A stretch of DNA of 64,000 bases from JACVRW01 sp963835705 (GTDB lineage: Bacteria; Actinomycetota; Thermoleophilia; Solirubrobacterales; Thermoleophilaceae). Location: positions 1 through 64,000 of the forward strand of contig CAWIGR010000020.1 of assembly GCA_963835705.1 (NCBI GenBank), written 5' to 3'. The translations under genes were made by a program, and so were the position numbers. The notes below the pieces were generated by a model that did no database searches, had not been told where the DNA came from, and saw nothing but the letters and a program-made list of their open reading frames with translations. Shown in pieces: positions 15,319 through 22,981 of the stretch; within the stretch, counting starts at the first letter, position 1; the number at the start of each line of letters is the position of its first letter.

Positions 15319-17823
15319 TCAGGCCGCGGCGCGCTCGCGCAGCAGGTCCACACCGCGCAGCGCACGCCGCGCCGTGCGCGGCAGGCCGTAGTAGTAGCCC
15401 TGCCCGTATTCGCACCCGAACGCCCGCAGCGCCGCGATCTGGTCGGAATGCTCGATGCCCTCGGCCACCATGGTCAGGTCGAGCGCGGCGCCCAGCTCGA
15501 TGACCGCGCGCGCCAGGGAGTGGTGCTGGCCGGCACCCGTCACCTCGTCGACGAACTCCTTGGGGATCTTCATCGTGTCGACGGGCAGGCGCGAGAGATA
15601 CGCGAGCGACGAGTAGCCCGTGCCGAAGTCGTCCATCGCCACCCGCATGCCGCGCTCGCGCAGGCCCTCCAGCACCTCCACCGGCGCCGGGTCCTCGGCC
15701 ACGAACACCCGCTCCGTGACCTCGAAGATGAGCAGGTTGGGCGTCAGGCCGTGGCGGGCCACCACGTCGTCGACCCGATCGAGGAAGCCCGGGTCGGTCA
15801 GCTCGGGGGCGCACACGTTCACATGGATCGGGATCTCGAGCGCGGCGGCCTGTTCGGCCACGCGCTCCAGCACCACCTCGCCGATGTCCACCACCGCGCC
15901 GGTCTCCTCTGCGAAGGCGATGAACTCGCCCGGGGGCACCAGCCCGCGCTCGGGGTGGTTCCAGCGCACCAGCGCCTCGAGCGCGACCGTCCGGCTGTCC
16001 TCGAGCGCCACAACCGGCTGGTACACGACGGTGAGCTCGTCGTCCGACACCGCCCGCGCCAGCTCGCGCGCGAGCGTGCGGCGCCGGCGGAACGTGTCGC
16101 GCATCGACGGGTGGAAGAAGCAATACCGGCCCTTGCCGCGCCGTTTGGCCTCGTACAGGGCGACGTCCGCCCGCCGCATCAGCTCGCCCGGGTCGCCGCT
16201 CGGCACGCCCACCGCGACGCCCAGGCTGACGCGCACGCTGAGCTGCTCGCCCGCCACCTCGATGCGCGCCTCGAAGTCCTTCAGCAGCCGCTCGGCCACC
16301 TCCAGCGCGCCGGCCTCGCCGTCCGCGCGGTCGAGCAGCAGGGCGAACTCGTCGCCCCCCAGCCGCGCAGCGGTATCGCCGTCGCCGACGCACAGGCGCA
16401 GCCGGTCGGCCACGGCCGTCAGCAGCTCGTCGCCGGCGTGGTAGCCGTGAGTGTCGTTGACCGACTTGAACTCGTCGATGTCGAGCAGCACCACGCAGGC
16501 GCCCGCGCGCCGGCCGTTCAGCACGTGCTCGAGCCGGTTGTAGAACAGCGCCCGGTTGGCGAGCTGGGTGAGCGAGTCGTACAGGGCCTTGCGCTCCAGC
16601 TCCTGCTGGAGCGCCTCGAGCTGTCGCACCGCCTGTTCGAGGCGGTCGTACTGGAGAGCCACGGTGATGTTGCCGGTGAGCGTCTCGAGCAGCCGCAGGT
16701 CATCCTCGGTGAAGCCCAGGTCGACGCTCTCCCGGCCTGCCACCAGGAACAGGCCGACGCAGCCCGCCTCGCCCCGCAGCGGGGCCACGATGCCGGTCTG
16801 CATCCCGCGCCCGCGGAAGTATCCGCGCAGCTCGAGGTCGTGGGTGGTCTGCACGTCCAGCGGGCCCTGCAACCCGTCCGCCAGGCCGCGAAGCCGCTCG
16901 GCGAGCCCGTCGTCGATCGGCTCGAGCATCCGCCTTTCCCCGTCGCGCCAGAGCGACGAGCGGTGCGCCTCGGCCGAGAACAGCACCATCTCGACTGCCG
17001 ACACGCGGAACGCCTCGGCGGTGCGCTCGAGCAGGACCTCGAGCTCCGGGCGTATCTCGGACGAGCGCGACAGCGTGCGGGTGGCCTCGTAGAGGAAGCC
17101 GAGCTCGGCGCGGCGCCGGCGCTCGCCCGTGTAGGCGCGGTAGGCGACGAGCAGTGCGGCGGCCGGCGCGACCAGCAGCAGCCCGGCAGCCGGGCTGGCG
17201 GCCATCACGGCGGCCCCGGCCAGGCCGAGGCACGTGTTGCTGATCGCGACGGTCCAGTTGCCGAGCAGCATGTCGATGCGCCGGCGCCGATCCACCCGGC
17301 CCTCACCGAGGCTGACGGCGATGCCGACGCAGACCTCTGACACCAGCGTGCTCGCCGAAACGGCCCCGAAGACGGCCAGCCACACCTCCGGCTCGAGCGG
17401 GTCGCGGCCGGTCCCGAAGGCGTGGAGGGCGAGCACAGCCGCGCACATGCCGAGGGTGAACTGGGCGGTGTTGAAGAAGGCCTTGAACGTCGGGACCTCG
17501 CGGTTCAGGCACAGCGCGAGCGCCGAGCCGGCGAGGCCCGCCAGCACCAGCTCGGCCGGCCCGAGGAAGAGCAGGCCCACCACGAGCGGCACCTCGGCGA
17601 GCGTGAGCGCGTGCGTGCCGCGCGGGAGGTGGAGGTGGACCACCCAGCGCTCGGCGGCGGCGAAGCCGGCGGCCACGACCCACCAGGGCACCTCGACCGG
17701 TGCGGCCGCCACCACGAGGCCCCGCACGAGCCCCCAGTACACGAGCGCAGACAGCGCCGCGATCAGGCCGCCGGCGATCCAGATCTTCGCCTCCAGCCCG
17801 AGGGGCCGGCGCAGCGGGATCAC
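15319..17823 (-). CDS. Membrane GAF-GGDEF-EAL protein (c-di-GMP synthesis/hydrolysis)
   Basis: About 834 residues. The N-terminus has some eight hydrophobic helices (IWIAGGLIAALSALVYWGLV onward). A GAF-like domain spans ~260-410, then GGDEF (ALYDSLTQLANRALFYNRLE, with an intact GGDEF motif) and EAL (intact EAL in VALEALVRWNHP, catalytic NVCAPEL, EVTER, DDFGTGYSSLAYLSRLP, AEGIEHSDQ). No RxxD I-site precedes GGDEF (GDGD instead), so feedback inhibition is absent. Both domains look potentially active. I chose GTG 17823 because GAGGAGC precedes it and because it leaves the upstream riboswitch leader intact. A TTG at 17883 would extend the protein by 20 residues but has no ribosome binding site. 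Confidence 0.9.
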   Translation of the reverse strand: MIPLRRPLGLEAKIWIAGGLIAALSALVYWGLVRGLVVAAAPVEVPWWVVAAGFAAAERWVVHLHLPRGTHALTLAEVPLVVGLLFLGPAELVLAGLAGSALALCLNREVPTFKAFFNTAQFTLGMCAAVLALHAFGTGRDPLEPEVWLAVFGAVSASTLVSEVCVGIAVSLGEGRVDRRRRIDMLLGNWTVAISNTCLGLAGAAVMAASPAAGLLLVAPAAALLVAYRAYTGERRRRAELGFLYEATRTLSRSSEIRPELEVLLERTAEAFRVSAVEMVLFSAEAHRSSLWRDGERRMLEPIDDGLAERLRGLADGLQGPLDVQTTHDLELRGYFRGRGMQTGIVAPLRGEAGCVGLFLVAGRESVDLGFTEDDLRLLETLTGNITVALQYDRLEQAVRQLEALQQELERKALYDSLTQLANRALFYNRLEHVLNGRRAGACVVLLDIDEFKSVNDTHGYHAGDELLTAVADRLRLCVGDGDTAARLGGDEFALLLDRADGEAGALEVAERLLKDFEARIEVAGEQLSVRVSLGVAVGVPSGDPGELMRRADVALYEAKRRGKGRYCFFHPSMRDTFRRRRTLARELARAVSDDELTVVYQPVVALEDSRTVALEALVRWNHPERGLVPPGEFIAFAEETGAVVDIGEVVLERVAEQAAALEIPIHVNVCAPELTDPGFLDRVDDVVARHGLTPNLLIFEVTERVFVAEDPAPVEVLEGLRERGMRVAMDDFGTGYSSLAYLSRLPVDTMKIPKEFVDEVTGAGQHHSLARAVIELGAALDLTMVAEGIEHSDQIAALRAFGCEYGQGYYYGLPRTARRALRGVDLLRERAAA

Positions 17824-17910
17824 CGCTGCTCCTCGGAGGCTACGGCGAATGGGGGTGGAACGGCGATCGTCAGGGTAGGCCAAGGGGGGGTTGCGGCGGC
17901 TCGGGGGAGG

Positions 17911-17990
17911 GTCGTAGTCCGGCAGCTGAGCCGCCTCCCGAGGAGGCCTCTGGCTTTGCGCCCCCGCCTCGCAACGGGTTTGCCCTGATC
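17911..17990 (-). promoter_or_regulatory. Cyclic di-GMP-I (GEMM) riboswitch
   Basis: Read on the minus strand, the leader of the GGDEF-EAL gene contains the conserved GEMM-I core in order: AGGGCAAACC, a stem CCCGTT/GGCGGG capped by a GCGA (GNRA) tetraloop, GGGCGCAAAGCC, a second hairpin (AGGCCTCC/GGGAGGC), and the closing CAGCTGCCGG. These are the strands that form the c-di-GMP pocket and the tetraloop-receptor arrangement of class I aptamers. The aptamer ends about 90 bases before the GTG start, leaving room for an expression platform. It puts a c-di-GMP enzyme under direct c-di-GMP control. Confidence 0.85.
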
Positions 17991-18040
17991 GTCCAGATGC
18001 CTATCGGGCCGGGTCGTCCCCGGCCCTATCGAACATCCGT

Positions 18041-18931
18041 CTAGCGCGCCGGCGCCGCGGTGTGGTCGCGCACGAACGTCCCGATCAGCTCGGCGAGCCG
18101 GTCGGGCCGGTCCTCCGGTGAGAAGGTGCGGGCGCCCTCGACCCACTCGAGCCGGGCCTCCGGGATCAGGGCCGCGAGCCGCTCCGCGTGAGCGGCCGGG
18201 AAGAAGCGGTCGTTCCGCGACCAGGCGATCAGTGCGGGTCTGTCCCAGCTCGTGAGCTTGGCGGCGGCGTCCAGCAGTTCGCCCTGGTCGAAGCCGTTCA
18301 GGAAGCGGCGCGTGTCGCGGCGGATCTCGCCGCTCGTGAGCACCGGCAGCACGTAGGAGTCCTCGGCTTCGCGCTCGATCGGCTCGTTGGTGAGCCAGCC
18401 GTAGGCGATCGGGAGGCGACGCACCGGGCGCAGCCAGAGGCCGCGGAAGGCCGCCGACACGCCGCCGGGGATGCGTGCCGGGGCGAGCACGACCCGGAAG
18501 AATCGCGGCGGGAAGTTCTCGAAGGCGTCGCACGAGGTGAGCACGAACGCGCCGACGCTCTCGGGTCGGCGGGCCGTCATGATCTGGGTGAGGCCGCCGC
18601 CGGTGTCGTTGGCCACGACCGTGGCGCCTTTCAGGTCCAGCTTGTCGATGGCGTCGGCGATCAGGTCGGCCAGGGCCGCCGACCCGTAGTCCATGTCCTT
18701 CGGCATCGGGATCGTGTGCGAGCCGAGCGGCAGGTCGAGCGTCACGCACGTGAAGCCGTGGAGGCGGGGGATGACCTTGCGCCACAGGTTCGCGTTCACG
18801 AGCGCGCCGTGGACGAAGACGATCGGAGGTCCGGCACCGGTCGCGTGGGCGCGGATCTGGCGGCCCCCGCCGAGGTCGATGGTCCGCGCCGGCCCCAGCT
18901 GCGGCGCCCGCCAGGTCGCTCGATCGTTCAT
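18041..18931 (-). CDS. Alpha/beta hydrolase, haloalkane-dehalogenase-like
   Basis: 296 residues. Oxyanion region VFVHGALVNANLWR near residue 40 and nucleophile elbow VVANDTGGG near 105, with Asp rather than Ser as nucleophile, as in haloalkane or fluoroacetate dehalogenases. The acid is probably in WSRNDRFFP. The place where the catalytic His is expected reads EGARTFSPEDRP, with no His, so hydrolysis of an alkyl-enzyme intermediate would be impaired unless another residue serves. A similar sequence is, to my recollection, seen in related actinobacterial proteins. No linked pathway. It lies 9 bases downstream of the quinone-oxidoreductase gene in the same direction, so the two are probably co-transcribed. 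Confidence 0.75.
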   Translation of the reverse strand: MNDRATWRAPQLGPARTIDLGGGRQIRAHATGAGPPIVFVHGALVNANLWRKVIPRLHGFTCVTLDLPLGSHTIPMPKDMDYGSAALADLIADAIDKLDLKGATVVANDTGGGLTQIMTARRPESVGAFVLTSCDAFENFPPRFFRVVLAPARIPGGVSAAFRGLWLRPVRRLPIAYGWLTNEPIEREAEDSYVLPVLTSGEIRRDTRRFLNGFDQGELLDAAAKLTSWDRPALIAWSRNDRFFPAAHAERLAALIPEARLEWVEGARTFSPEDRPDRLAELIGTFVRDHTAAPAR

Positions 18932-18940
18932 CGGCCCAAT

Positions 18941-19894
18941 CTACGGAAGCAGGACGATCTTGCCGAGCTTGCCGCCGGCGGCGAACCGGTCGTAGGCCGC
19001 CTCGGCCTCGTCGAGCGGGAAGGTCTCCGCCACCGGCACGGTCAGGCGGCCGTCCTCGAATCCGGGCAGCACCTCCGTCTCCACCAGACGCGCCGCCGCG
19101 GCCTTCTGCTCGAGCGGGCGAGCGCGCAGGGTCGAGCCGTGGATGCGGGCGCGCTTCTGCATCACCTGGAGCAGGTTGATCTCCGCCTTCGGCCCGGTGC
19201 CGCCCACGCCGATCACCGCGATCCGGCCGCCCAGGGCGAGCGACGAGAGGTTGTCGGCGAGGTTGCCGGCGCCGACCAGCTCGAGGATCACGTCGTAAGG
19301 GCCCTGGTCGGCAAAGCCCTCGGGATCGATGGCCGTGGCCCCGAGCTCCTCCAGCGCGGGCCGGTGCTCCTCGCGGCGCACGGTGGCCGTGACGGTCGCC
19401 CCCGCGGCACGGCCGAGCTGCACCGCCGCGGTGCCCACGCCGCCCGCGGCCCCGTGCACGAGCAGGTGCTCGCCGGGGCGCAGCCCGGCCTGCGTGAAGA
19501 CGGCGTCGTGGGCGGTGGTGAACGCCTCCGGGAGGCCGCCCGCCGGCGGCCAGTCGAGCGGCCCAGGCACCGGCATGGCGGCCCGCTCGTGCACCACCGC
19601 AAGCTCGGCCTGGCCGCCGCCGCCCACCACGGCCATGACGCGGTCGCCCTCCTCGAAGCGAATCGCGTCCGGGCCGAGCGCCACGACCTCGCCGGCCAGC
19701 TCGAGCCCCGGGATGTCGGCCGGCGAGCCCGGCGGCGCCGGATAGGCGCCCTTTCGCTGGAGCATGTCGGCCCCGTTCAGCCCAGCCGCACGCACGCGCA
19801 CCAGCACCTCGCCCCGCCCCGGCTCGGGGCCGGGGCGATCCTCCACGACGAGCTCGCCGTCCTGAACAGTCACCGCACGCACGGCGCGGAACAT
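18941..19894 (-). CDS. MDR-family NAD(P)H:quinone oxidoreductase
   Basis: 317-residue zinc-free medium-chain reductase. GroES-like N-terminal half (VRVRAAGLNGADMLQRKGAY, then PGLELAGEVVALG) and Rossmann half with VHGAAGGVGTAAVQLGRAAG near residue 145. The C-terminus GKIVLLP is family-typical. The motif YPAPPGSPADIPGLELAG and overall length place it with PIG3/quinone oxidoreductase-like enzymes. Probably co-transcribed with the downstream hydrolase. An internal GTG four codons in is an alternative start. Confidence 0.87.
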   Translation of the reverse strand: MFRAVRAVTVQDGELVVEDRPGPEPGRGEVLVRVRAAGLNGADMLQRKGAYPAPPGSPADIPGLELAGEVVALGPDAIRFEEGDRVMAVVGGGGQAELAVVHERAAMPVPGPLDWPPAGGLPEAFTTAHDAVFTQAGLRPGEHLLVHGAAGGVGTAAVQLGRAAGATVTATVRREEHRPALEELGATAIDPEGFADQGPYDVILELVGAGNLADNLSSLALGGRIAVIGVGGTGPKAEINLLQVMQKRARIHGSTLRARPLEQKAAAARLVETEVLPGFEDGRLTVPVAETFPLDEAEAAYDRFAAGGKLGKIVLLP

Positions 19895-19940
19895 ACCGGC
19901 ACCGTGAAGCGTTGATGTCCCAGAGGACTATTAGGGTCCA

Positions 19941-20756
19941 GTGGCCGCGTTGAAGGGAGCGTCCCTCATCACGCGCAGTGCCCGGCCGCCGCTCTGGCGG
20001 GAGGCGAGGCTGGGCCTCGAGGCCGCCGCGCTCCTGCGCGACCCGGTGTTGCGCGGCGCCGGCGTGCGAGACGGCCGCGGGCGCCCGGTGCTCCTGATCC
20101 CCGGCTTCATGGCGGGCGACGCCTCGCTCAGGCCGATGGCGGGCTGGCTGAAGCGCGCGGGCTACCGGCCCACCCGCGCGGGCATGCGCGCCAACGTCGA
20201 CTGCTCCGGAACGCTCCTCGGACGGCTCGAGGAGCGGCTCGAGCGAGTGGTGCGCGACCAGGGCATGCGCGCCGTGGTGATCGGACAGAGCCGCGGCGGG
20301 GCGATGGCCAAGGTGCTCGCGGTGCGCCGCCCGGAGCTGGTGGGCGGCATCGTCACGCTCGGCTCGCCGCAGCTGGCTCCGCTCGCCGTCCACCCGCTGG
20401 TGCGCCTGCAGCTCCACGCGGTCGGTGCGCTGGGCTCACTCGGGGCGCCGGGGCTGTTCAAGCGCTCCTGCCTGGATGGCGAGTGCTGCGCAGGATTCTG
20501 GGAGCAGCTCGCCGCGCCCCTCCCGGCCGGGGTGGGGTTCGTGGCGGTCTACTCGCGCAGCGACGGCATCGTCGACTGGCGCGCCTGCCTCGACCCCTGC
20601 GCCGACGAGCACGTGGAGATCGCGTCGAGCCACATCGGCATGGCCGTCAACCCCGCCGCCTGGCGGGCCGTGGGAGCCGCGCTGGACCGCTTCGGGCGGG
20701 CGGAGCCGCGGCGCGGGACGCCAGAGAGCGCTCGCCGGACGCGCCGCGCGGCCTAG
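19941..20756 (+). CDS. Alpha/beta-hydrolase lipase-like protein
   Basis: 271 residues from GTG 19941 (TAGGG upstream). PVLLIPGFMAGDASLRPMAG near residue 50 supplies the oxyanion region. Nucleophile Ser in VVIGQSRGGAMA near 113, acid in VYSRSDGIVDW near 205, and catalytic His in ASSHIGMAVNP near 230 make a complete triad. Two Cys pairs (SCLDGECCAG and ACLDPCADEH) could form disulfides, although no clear signal peptide is present. Resembles PGAP1-/triacylglycerol-lipase-like enzymes. Substrate unknown. Confidence 0.8.
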   Translation: MAALKGASLITRSARPPLWREARLGLEAAALLRDPVLRGAGVRDGRGRPVLLIPGFMAGDASLRPMAGWLKRAGYRPTRAGMRANVDCSGTLLGRLEERLERVVRDQGMRAVVIGQSRGGAMAKVLAVRRPELVGGIVTLGSPQLAPLAVHPLVRLQLHAVGALGSLGAPGLFKRSCLDGECCAGFWEQLAAPLPAGVGFVAVYSRSDGIVDWRACLDPCADEHVEIASSHIGMAVNPAAWRAVGAALDRFGRAEPRRGTPESARRTRRAA

Positions 20757-20762
20757 GGCGGC

Positions 20763-21737
20763 TTAGGGAACGAGCACCGCGGCTCCGCGGACCCTCCCCT
20801 CGCGCAGACGGTCGAGCGCCTCGTTCGCCTGGTCGAGCGGGTGCGTCTCCACATGGGTCCGCACGGGCACGCGCGGGGCGAGCGCCAGGAACTCCTCGCC
20901 GTCGGCGCGCGTCAGGTTGGCCACGCTACGGAGGGTCCGCTCGCCCCACAGCAGGTCGTAGGGCAGCGACGGGATGTCGCTCATGTGGATGCCCCCGCAC
21001 ACGACGCTGCCGCCCTTCGCCACCGCCCTCAGGGCCGCCGGCACGAGCTCGCCCGCCGGGGCGAAGATCAGGGCGGCGTCGAGCTCCTCGGGCGGCGGCC
21101 CCAGGGCGTCGCCCGCCCACTCCGCGCCCAGCTCGAGGGCGAACGCCTGGGCGTCGGCGTCGTCCGCGCGCGTGAAGGCGAACACGCGGCGCCCCTGGTG
21201 GCGGGCGACCTGGCAGACGATGTGCGCGGCGGCGCCGAAGCCGTACAGCCCGACGCGCTCGGCGTCGCCCGCGAGCCGGAGGGTGCGGTAGCCGATCAGG
21301 CCCGCGCAGAGGAGCGGCGCGGCTTGGAGGTCGGGGTAGCCGTCCGGCAGCGCGAAGCAGAAGCGCTCGTCGGCGGCGGCGAACTGGGCGAAGCCGCCGT
21401 CGCGGTCGTAGCCGGTGAAGCGGGCCCGGTCGCAGAGGTTCTCGCGACCGGAGCGGCAGTACCGGCAGACGCCGCAGGTCCAGCCGAGCCAGGGCACGCC
21501 CACGCGCTCGCCCGCAGCGAACCGGTCGCCCCCTTCGACGACGCGGCCGACGATCTGATGACCCGGCACGAGCGGCAGCTTCGGCCGCCGCAGCTCCCCG
21601 TCCACGACGTGAAGGTCGGTGCGGCAGATGCCGCACGCCGCCACCTCGAGCAGGACCTCCCCGGGGCCCGGCTCAGGAACGGCCGGGTCGGCCGGCCGGA
21701 GCGCGGAGCGCGGTGCGTCGAGGACCATGGCGCGCAC
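20763..21737 (-). CDS. Zinc-dependent alcohol dehydrogenase
   Basis: 324-residue MDR enzyme with the catalytic zinc site (ACGICRTDLHVVDGEL, then VPGHQIVG) and the four-Cys structural zinc lobe (GWTCGVCRYCRSGRENLCDR). The Rossmann segment is VGLYGFGAAAHIVCQVA. The pattern matches the AdhA-like 'alcohol dehydrogenase catalytic domain' group that oxidises alcohols or reduces aldehydes with NAD(P). GTG 21737 chosen (MRAMVLDAP); ATG 21728 is equally possible. The 5' side borders copy 1 of the 51-bp palindromic element. Confidence 0.88.
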   Translation of the reverse strand: MRAMVLDAPRSALRPADPAVPEPGPGEVLLEVAACGICRTDLHVVDGELRRPKLPLVPGHQIVGRVVEGGDRFAAGERVGVPWLGWTCGVCRYCRSGRENLCDRARFTGYDRDGGFAQFAAADERFCFALPDGYPDLQAAPLLCAGLIGYRTLRLAGDAERVGLYGFGAAAHIVCQVARHQGRRVFAFTRADDADAQAFALELGAEWAGDALGPPPEELDAALIFAPAGELVPAALRAVAKGGSVVCGGIHMSDIPSLPYDLLWGERTLRSVANLTRADGEEFLALAPRVPVRTHVETHPLDQANEALDRLREGRVRGAAVLVP

Positions 21738-21767
21738 GCGGGGAAGGCTACGGGTGGGCGCGCAGCG

Positions 21768-21818
21768 GAGTGTGGGCCCCCAAAAGCACCATATAGGTGG
21801 CGCTGAGGGCCCACACTC
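21768..21818. repeat. 51-bp palindromic element, copy 1
   Basis: Perfect 12-bp arms GAGTGTGGGCCC and GGGCCCACACTC separated by a 27-bp centre that contains CACCATATAGG. A second copy with identical arms and identical centre length is at 43650-43700. Located between the divergent alcohol dehydrogenase and sulfurtransferase genes, so it could work as operator, bidirectional promoter element or mobile palindrome. Confidence 0.85.
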
Positions 21819-21849
21819 GGATGAAGGCCTCGGCGTAGCCTTTCTCCCG

Positions 21850-22716
21850 ATGGTTGCTTCCTTTGGGCCGCTCGTCGACACGGCGTGGCTCCGAGCCCAC
21901 CTGGGCGAGCCCGGCCTAGTGGTCGTCGACTGCCGCTACGTGCTCGGCAAGCCCGGGGCCGGCGGAGAGGCCTGGCGGGCCTGCCACATCCCGGGCGCGA
22001 CGTTTCTCGACGTAGACCGCGACCTCGCCGCCGAGCCGGGCGAGCGGGGCCGTCACCCGCTGCCCGAAGCGGCCGATTTCGAGGCAGCCGCCCGCCGTGC
22101 CGGAATCGGCCGCGACACCCGCGTGGTCGCCTACGACGAGGCCGGCGAAGGAGGAGCGGCCCGCCTCTGGTGGCTGCTGCGCCACTTCGGCCACGACGAC
22201 GTGGCCGTGCTGGACGGCGGCCTCAAGCGGTGGCGCGAGGAGGGCGGCGCGCTGGAGGCGGGCGAAGAGGGGGCCGCCGAGCAGGCCGCTGCACCGGGGG
22301 CGGCCGCGGAGAGCGGCGCGACCGAGCCCAACCCCTTCACCGCCCACCCGCGCGAGAACGACACAGCGGACCCCGACGAGCTGAGCGCCGGCGAAACGAG
22401 GCTCCTAGACGCCCGCGCCCCCGAGCGCTTCCGCGGCGAGGTCGAGCCCATCGACAAGGTAGCCGGCCACATCCCAGGCGCGCTCAACGTCCCCTTCGCC
22501 GAGCTCGCCCCGGGCGGCCGCTTCCCGCCCGCGGCCGAGCTACGCCAGCGCCTGGGCGAGGAGCCCTTCGTGGCCTACTGCGGCTCCGGCATCACGGCCT
22601 GCACGCTCGTCCTGGCGGGCGAGTTGGCGGACATCGAGGGCCGGCTCTATCCGGGCTCGTGGAGCGAGTGGTCGCGCCGCGGGTTGCCGGTGGAAAGGTC
22701 GCCTTCGCCCGGCTAA
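21850..22716 (+). CDS. Sulfurtransferase, 3-mercaptopyruvate type
   Basis: 288 residues, two rhodanese domains. The first (VDTAWLRAHLGEPGLVVVDC, then HIPGATFLDVDRDLA) is non-catalytic. The second carries the active-site loop FVAYCGSGITACTL, whose CGSGxT motif is typical of 3-mercaptopyruvate sulfurtransferases rather than CRxGxT of thiosulfate enzymes. A Glu/Ala-rich insertion (about residues 135-175) links the domains. ATG 21850 gives the conserved FGPLVDTAWL start. Predicted role is persulfide transfer in cysteine catabolism or cyanide/sulfide handling. The stop codon is the first part of a long inverted repeat. Confidence 0.9.
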   Translation: MVASFGPLVDTAWLRAHLGEPGLVVVDCRYVLGKPGAGGEAWRACHIPGATFLDVDRDLAAEPGERGRHPLPEAADFEAAARRAGIGRDTRVVAYDEAGEGGAARLWWLLRHFGHDDVAVLDGGLKRWREEGGALEAGEEGAAEQAAAPGAAAESGATEPNPFTAHPRENDTADPDELSAGETRLLDARAPERFRGEVEPIDKVAGHIPGALNVPFAELAPGGRFPPAAELRQRLGEEPFVAYCGSGITACTLVLAGELADIEGRLYPGSWSEWSRRGLPVERSPSPG

Positions 22717-22882
22717 GTGCTCTTCGCCGAAAGTACCGTCGATGATCGGGCAAGCCAGGAGCGTGGCTGACAAGTACGCGAGCGCAGTCGATGCGAAAGC
22801 ATCGGCGAGCATCGCGGGCGCGGTCAGGCGCGGTCCTGGCTGCCCGAGCGCGACGGTACTTGAGGCCGGGGAGCACTAAGCC
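22711..22882. repeat. 172-nt imperfect inverted repeat forming one long hairpin with GAAA loop
   Basis: The ends GGCTAAGTGCTC and GAGCACTAAGCC are complementary except for one position. Further inside, AAGTACCGTCG (22731-22741) pairs perfectly with CGACGGTACTT (22851-22861). AGCCAGGA pairs with TCCTGGCT, and the centre is CGATGC-GAAA-GCATCG at 22789-22804. The whole stretch can fold into a single stem with small bulges. It begins in the sulfurtransferase stop codon and ends 100 bases before the next gene. It could be a structured RNA, an unusual terminator or a MITE-like insertion. Confidence 0.75.
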
Positions 22883-22981
22883 TGCAAGAACCTGTGCAAA
22901 TCGACCGATTGTGATGATCGTCACACCGCTGGCCGGCCATCGGCCGCACACTCGCGCCAGCACCCCCGAGGAAGGAGCCAA

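Noticed and set aside
17820..20417. Minus-strand frame of 865 codons across 17.8-20.4 kb
   Set aside because: It crosses the riboswitch, a hydrolase and an oxidoreductase gene out of frame; those genes have better domain support.
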